From Chrysoporthe austroafricana (taxonomy: Eukaryota > Ascomycota > Sordariomycetes > Diaporthales > Cryphonectriaceae): 64,000 nt of DNA. Below are positions 58,393 through 64,000 of the stretch, piece after piece. The stretch spans positions 4,154,001-4,218,000 of the forward strand of contig JYIP02000003.1 in NCBI GenBank assembly GCA_001051155.2, written 5' to 3'. The notes under the pieces were generated by a model, which did not search any database, was not told the DNA's origin, and saw only the letters and a program-made list of their open reading frames with translations. The position numbers and the translations under genes are program-made. Each line of letters starts with the position of its first letter. The first letter of the stretch is position 1.

Positions 58393-61300
58393 CTACGGCG
58401 TCCCGAGGGAGCTTCCGACTTGCTTCCTCAGGAATCCCTTGCCCTTCTGCTCCGGCCTCGGCGCGCCCTGGATGGAGCGCGGCTCCTTGATCAGAGACGG
58501 GTCAAGCCTCGCCGGGATTCTCGAGATGATAGCATGGTAATCGCCGGGGAACTTGGACGTCGGGACCGGGACGGACGCCGTCCTCCAGATGTGGTCGGTG
58601 GTGTCGCCCAGGAACCCGTTCATCTTGGGCTGCTTTGAAGGTGCATTGAAACCGCTCGATGCTCCATGGCTTGCCCGGATCGTCGAAAGCCGGGAGAATC
58701 CGGCCGACAGGCCGGGTCGCCCTCGGGCCTTCTTGGCTACCAAAATTTCATCGAAGAGACGGATGTCTGGATGGCTCACGGGGTTGCGTTCCCTCTCATG
58801 TATGAACTCATTGAAAGCTAAATCACATCAGCAAGACTGTTTCGCACCTAAGGGGCGTGGGCCGGGTTCTTACCTTGCGTTTCCCTCATCATGCTGGCGT
58901 ACTCCTGTTGGTCGTACGGCAAGCTCTTGATAAATCCACTCATGTCGAATGCATAAAGTTGGCCATTCTCCTTCTGCAGCTTCGAGGGTCTGCCCAGATA
59001 TTTCCGGTACGTGAACAGCAAGCTGGCGAGGCAACGAACGAACGCGGCCCGGACCCTGTCGGGATGGAAGGCAACAGGGCAGACGAGACAGACAAAACCC
59101 AGGCAGCGATTGTGAGCCAGAGTGCCACATCCGCGGCACCTGAACAGCCCGTCTCCCTCAGACCGCTCATCGCAGATCCCGCACAGAGAGTCGCGCTCCG
59201 AGGGGTTCCACTCCATGCAGTGGCCCTCCACCCAGACCGTCGTATCTGTGTTCTCGACAGGCTGAACAAGCATGTTCGGCATCACAGTCGAGGCCGCGAT
59301 CGTCGACTGCGCATAATATGACGGGGCATACCCAGCATTGTACGAGGACGAGGAGTCCCCAGAGACAGACGAGATGGACAGGTTTGCCGAGTGCCCGTTA
59401 AGGTACGGCAAGCTGGGTCTGTGGACCGGTGGGTGCTGTTCCACACCGAAGGACGAGCTGCGACGGGGCTTGGTCTCGAAGTGGCCAGAGCGCTTCTCTC
59501 GAAGTGTATTCGCCCCGGCAAAGCCCGAGTCGGTCCGAGAAACCGGTGTTGTCGGCATGGGCGGGAAGTTCATCGAGATTGGCGACACAGAAGACTGCGG
59601 GCTGGTCTTACCGGACCGCGCCGTGGTCGGCCTCCCCTGAAGATCGGGCCTGGCGTGAGAGAACGCGTTGAAGATAGGTTTCCGGATGCTGTCCGGCTGG
59701 AGCGGCTCGCCAAAGGTGGACGAGTTCTGCGAGACCCATTTGCCCAGAGTGCTGGGTACGGGCCTCGAGGTGAACAGCGCCTCGCTCTCCGCCGAGAACG
59801 CATCGTAGGGAAACGCTTCGATGGCATAAGGAGGCGCACCGGTTGCAACCCCAAATCTCAGCTGGTGTGGCGCAGCGATCTGCAGCAGGGAGAGTAGCTT
59901 CCTGCGGTGCTGTCGAGGAAGCCGAATCGGTTGCGCCGTGGCGTCGATTGTATCCCTATCAAGGTCCACAAGGACGTAGTCATCGTCAGGGAGTTCGACG
60001 TTGTCGTACCGCCTCTCAATGCCGACTATGTAAGGGCACGGGGCATCAAGCGCGGAGAGGAGCCTTGCTGGCAGCACCGGAATGAACACGCTGGCCCATT
60101 TCAGTGGATACATGAGGTTGACGAGGCCGTGACACGCAAGGTGCAGCATGGCCGTGTAGGAGGAGACGAAAATGATCCGCGATTCGGACATGGCATATTC
60201 GAACAGGGCCAGGATGTTCTCGAGAGAGAGGCACCTGAACAGGGCGTAGATGTCGATGTTCCGCGACCCGGGAAGCTCGTTGGTGGCCTCCTTGCGGGAG
60301 TAGAGGCGGAGCTCCCTCAGGCCAAGCTCTACCTGCGTCTTGGAGCTTATGGGGCTCAGCGCCTCCATGCAGAGGTTGACGACGTACCGCTCCAGGGGCT
60401 GCCAGCGTCCCACCTTCGGCGAGCTCGGCGGGACCCTCAGGATCGCCCCGTCGCTCATGGGCACGAGAATAGCTCGGAGCCATTCCTTCCAGAATGTTAT
60501 CTTGGATTGGTCTCGGCCCAGAATACCATATGCGCGGGGTGTCCACAGCCCGGTCTCCCCAGCCGTCAATCCGTCGATCTTCGATGCCGCACCGTGTCTC
60601 AGGGGTCGCAACATGTCCGTCATGAGACTGATCTTCTCCTCCACTGTGCTGATCTGGTCGTCGAGAGCGTCCCTAGCGGCAGAGCCAGAGGGGATGGTGG
60701 GAAGTTTGGCCAGAAGCTGCGACAGGTTCGCCCGCTCCGCCGCAAGACGAGCCCCGAGGCTGGCCGCGAGCTCTCTCTCCTCGTCGGACATGTGCCTCTG
60801 CCTCCACGCCTCGCACTTCTTCTCGACCTGGTCCGCAACGTCGACGCTGAGCGGGGTCCATATGATCACAGTGATGCCGTAAATCTTGGAGTTGTCGTCG
60901 CTGGTCATAGTGAAGCCATGCCAGGTGGGCCGGGGCCGGTCGTCGGACGAGACGATCTGTATATCGTTGGGGAAGGCGAACATGGGCACATAGTCCGGGA
61001 ATTTGCCTCGCCGGGCCACCTCGTCGGGGACGTTCTTCGGATACCTGTCTAGCAATTTCGGCTCAAACCGCCTCCTGAGCGGGTGCATGTTCGGATCTAG
61101 ATTGAGCGGTTCTGGCGGGGGGATGACAGAGTTGTAGTTGCTCAGACGCTTCGTGGTCCGGACAGAAGCTGTAGTATGTGAGCATATCGTCCGCTGGCCG
61201 TCCAACACGTACTCTGAAGGGGAACAACGTACCTGGTCGCTGCCTCACGGTAGTAGTCTGCCTCTTAACGCTGTTCATGTCCCTGAAGCTGATCTTTCGC

Positions 61301-61968
61301 CTGATGCTCCCCTTGATACTCTTCAGGGGGCTCATCCTCCCGCTGGCCTCGGCCTCCTCAGCCTTGATCCTCTCCGCCCGGGGGTTGACCATAGGCGCGC
61401 GCGGCTGCAGCTTGGCGCCGGCGCTGAAGCTCAGGTCGTCCAGGAAATTCTCGCGCTCCGCCGCGAACTTCAGCAGGGCCTCGTCGAAGTCAAAATCGGG
61501 CAGGCCCGTGAACCCCACGCCCGCCGCGGCCCCGGGGGCCGCAGCGGTCGGGGTGTCGGCGGCCGGGGCGGCGCTCTCGTCAGCGCCGTTCGCGCCGTTG
61601 GTGCCGCTGGTGCCGTTGGTGCCGTTGGCGCCGCCCTCGACCACGGCGACCGGCCGGATGGTGGCGCTGCTCCTGTTGCTCCTGGTGTTCCCATCGTCCC
61701 CCTCGCCTACGGTCTGTATCGAGAAGCGCACATCGCTGGAGGCCTTGGAGAGCCGGTTCACGGAGTTTCGGCGGGAGTGGCGGGCGGTGCTGTTCTTGGG
61801 CGGCGAGCCGGGAGGCGACTCGGGGCCCTCGTTGTCCTCCTTGATGGTGTCGTCCAGCTGGAGGGTGCTGAGCGGGCGCGTGTCGACCGGCTCGTTGTCA
61901 TGGTATTCGATCTCTTCTATGCCGGCGATCCAGAAATAGTCGGCAAGCGGGTGGGAGGAGCCATCCAT
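58393..61968 (-). CDS. DENN-domain protein, probable Rab exchange factor
   Basis: Three exons, 61968-61233, 61168-58874 and 58817-58393, give 1,151 residues. DENN domains catalyse GDP release from Rab GTPases. The N-terminal 245 residues are disordered and Ser/Ala/Gly-rich, with an Asn-Gly-Thr run (GTNGTSGTNGANGADE). The uDENN, cDENN and dDENN parts span about 285-720, with PDYVPMFAFPNDI, SLENILALFEYAMSESRIIFVSS, YPLKWASVFIPVLPARLLSALDAPCPYIVGIE and DDDYVLVDLDRD visible. A Cys/His-rich zinc finger of C1 or PHD type lies at about 890-945 (CGICDERSEGDGLFRCRGCGTLAHNRC and C-rich continuation). The tail ends after exon 3 with basic residues. The exon 2 to 3 join reads TQAFNEFIHERERNP. Which Rab it serves cannot be told. 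Confidence 0.92.
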
Positions 61969-63262
61969 GACACCGGTCTTGTCTGCAGCAGAATTCCACA
62001 GTCGGACTCCCTCATGGGGGCATTGGCTGTCCCAAGAATGCTATGCTTAAGGCCTAGGCGTGCGGGAGCACATGAGCGCGTGCTACCCCGTTGTGCACCC
62101 AGAGCAATTGCTGCTGATCGTCTCCGACCGGTTGGCTGATCAGAGGCCTGGGGGGGGGGGTTGCTGTGATCCTGGTCTCCTGCTGGCGTCCTGGAACCTC
62201 TTCGGTCCAATTGAAAATGTTCAGGTATAGGAGCAGCCGGTCGGGACGGCCTGGGGGGTGTTGGATGTATGCCTGGAGATGCTCGGACAGGTCTGGCCGA
62301 GGGAAGAGGAGAGGAAGAAGCAGAGACACGCCGGAGGGACGCTCTGGGGCGGTCGGTCCTGTTGCTGCGGACGGAGCGCTGGAGATAAGGGCAGGAAGGT
62401 AGCAAGCTGGTTCGCCGCGAGTCGTACGATGAGGTCAGAACACAGGAACAGGTCGCTAGCTGTGACCGGAGAGGGCAGAGGGACCGCAGTTGTGCCGGAG
62501 GAAGGGAAAGGGGAGACCAGAAGCAGCAGGATAGTCTAGTGGAGAGTTGGCAAGTTGAACGGCGGCGGCGGGCGAGTTGGGCTGGGAGGAATTTGACGGC
62601 GCGTAGTTCCCGCGTGGCTTGGGACGACGGTGGATGATCCTGGTGGGCTCCTTGGGTAGCTCGTCCCAGGGTCGCCGGCAACGGTGAAGGGGGGGTGGAG
62701 GGAGAGACTGGCCAGCGAGAGCAGCATTAGCATTGCCCAGCCGCCCAGCAGGCAAAGCAGTGCGTACAGCGGTGGTGGTCCGTCAGTCAGTCAGGCAGTC
62801 AGTCAGTCATTGCAGCAAGCATCCCACCACTTCCTGCTCCTGCTCAGGGTTGCTCTGGAATCCCAGGTCCTGGTCCCTGTCCAGGTCCCTGAGGGCCACA
62901 GACAATCAGTGGATGCGACCCCTGTGGGGGGCATGCCTCAATCCAAGCACGGTACTGAGTAGGGCACCTGGGCACCTGGCAGGTCTCCGCCACCTGGCCA
63001 GTGCGCCCAGAGGTTCGTATCGGTTACTTCCAGACCCCACCGCGACGGAGTACAGCGAGCAGCGATCGCTTCTGGCCAGTTGCTCCTCCTCGTAACCCAG
63101 GCGAGGACGCGTCAAGACGCCTGACGCCCCAGCGACACGCCGCAACGGGCAGCTCAGCCGAGCCTCTGGTGAGCTGCCCAGCCAGGAAGCCGTCCGCCGC
63201 GTGCAGCCCCGGCGGCAGAGGGGGGGAGCAGCTCTGGCGGCCGCGTGCGCTGGATTTGCCAT

Positions 63263-63302
<40 letters not shown>

Positions 63303-64000
63303 GACTACTCAGCACGGCACGGAGGGGCAGCGCCGCGGCACGCTAACTGCGCAGGTACAGGGTACGTACTGTACAAGAGACTTAGACTTGTGCAGGGTAG
63401 ACCCCACGAACCGGTAAATAACCCCAGTCACCCATCTCAGGGGCACCAGGGCCGGCATCCAGGGGGGAGGGCCTGCATCGCGATCCCGTCTTCCTTTCTT
63501 TGTCTCTTGTCTCTGCCGGGGGGCCCAGAGGGCATCTCGGAGGCGCGCCCTCTGTCTGTCCCCTTCCTCATGCCCGACAGCACGCACGATTCATTCATTC
63601 CTGCTGGGCTGGGCTGGGTGCTGGTGCTACTGTGGTATGTAACGTGCCTGCCATGCCATGCCTGCAAAGCAGGCGCCGGGAGGGCTGTCTGGCACGTCTG
63701 GGCACACACACGAGAGGCCTGGACATGACGGGGCGGCGATCGACATCGCACATCGCACATCGTACTGGTAGCCAGTGAGTGGTACCCGGTAGCACCCAGT
63801 AGCGAAGCCCTCCCAGTCACTTAGTTAATATCCTCGCTTTACCACAAAGGGATACAGGATCGTCCTGGCTGACGCCCGTCTTGGGCCTCTCTACTCTCGT
63901 CCACCCCCGGCTGGAGATCGTATCACCGAAGTCTCTTGATCCTCTCATCCTGACATCCTGACATCCTGAGTCGCCTGCTGCTGCAACGGGGCTGGTATCT
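61969..64000. other. Upstream region of the DENN gene, no gene seen
   Basis: It must hold the promoter of the minus-strand DENN gene. Simple sequence is common: a CAGT/CAGG tract at about 62781-62812 and a (CA)n run at 63263-63299. The open frames mirror each other across strands and I support none as a gene. Confidence 0.45.
63263..63299. repeat. (CA)n dinucleotide repeat
   Basis: About 18 perfect CA units in non-coding DNA. Confidence 0.95.

Noticed and set aside
59907..61052. 381-codon plus-strand ORF opposite the DENN gene
   Set aside because: The minus strand has a continuous DENN domain; the plus frame has no recognisable content.
62784..62810. Short tandem repeats (CAGT) considered as CRISPR-like
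   Set aside because: Units are four bases without spacers; these are microsatellites in a eukaryotic genome.

Overview
The window comes from a filamentous ascomycete (Pezizomycotina, most likely Sordariomycetes). The evidence is the set of genes (a hymA-type Mo25 protein, a sepB/Ctf4 protein, a Ypt1 Rab, an Sfl1-like HSF regulator, a standalone HET-domain protein), short GT-AG introns of about 50-115 nt, GC-rich codon use and large simple-repeat-rich intergenic stretches. Exon structures below were read by eye from reading-frame continuity, splice consensus and family knowledge. No search was run.

Layout: 1-14.7 kb holds housekeeping genes: the Rab GTPase ypt1 (+), a 1,034-residue low-complexity protein of unknown function (-), and a divergent pair made of a WD40 protein (-) and the Ctf4/SepB replication factor (+). 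14.6-24 kb is a very long, repeat-rich upstream region followed by an SFL1/HSF-type transcription factor. Its first intron contains a poly-C run, one N and what looks like a false duplication made at a contig join. An intron-containing tRNA-Trp lies at 24.06 kb. 24.5-38.1 kb is again conserved: mitochondrial seryl-tRNA synthetase (-), the spindle-pole centrin-binding protein Sfi1 (-), a small twin-CX9C protein resembling NDUFAF8 (+), cytosolic isoleucyl-tRNA synthetase (-) and HymA/Mo25 (+).

38.6-55.7 kb looks accessory. It holds a short-chain dehydrogenase, a HET-domain protein, an uncharacterised proline/serine-rich protein, a beta-lactamase-like serine hydrolase, a Y-family polymerase of the iota type, a badly decayed DEAD-box helicase gene and a lone membrane-bound O-acyltransferase, spaced by gene-poor and more AT-rich DNA. 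56.6-62 kb returns to conserved trafficking genes: TRAPPC13 (+) and a large DENN-domain protein (-), a probable Rab exchange factor. The last 2 kb is repeat-rich upstream DNA.

Functional links: Ypt1, TRAPPC13 and the DENN protein all belong to Rab-dependent membrane traffic. Ctf4, Sfi1 and HymA belong to replication, spindle pole and morphogenesis. The two aminoacyl-tRNA synthetases and the tRNA-Trp belong to translation. The genes are single transcription units with several divergent promoters; no biosynthetic cluster, CRISPR array or intact mobile element was seen. The most unusual items are the helicase that has lost its catalytic motifs and also carries frame damage, an in-phase cryptic exon in the dehydrogenase, stop-free introns whose length is a multiple of three, and the assembly artefact in SFL1.
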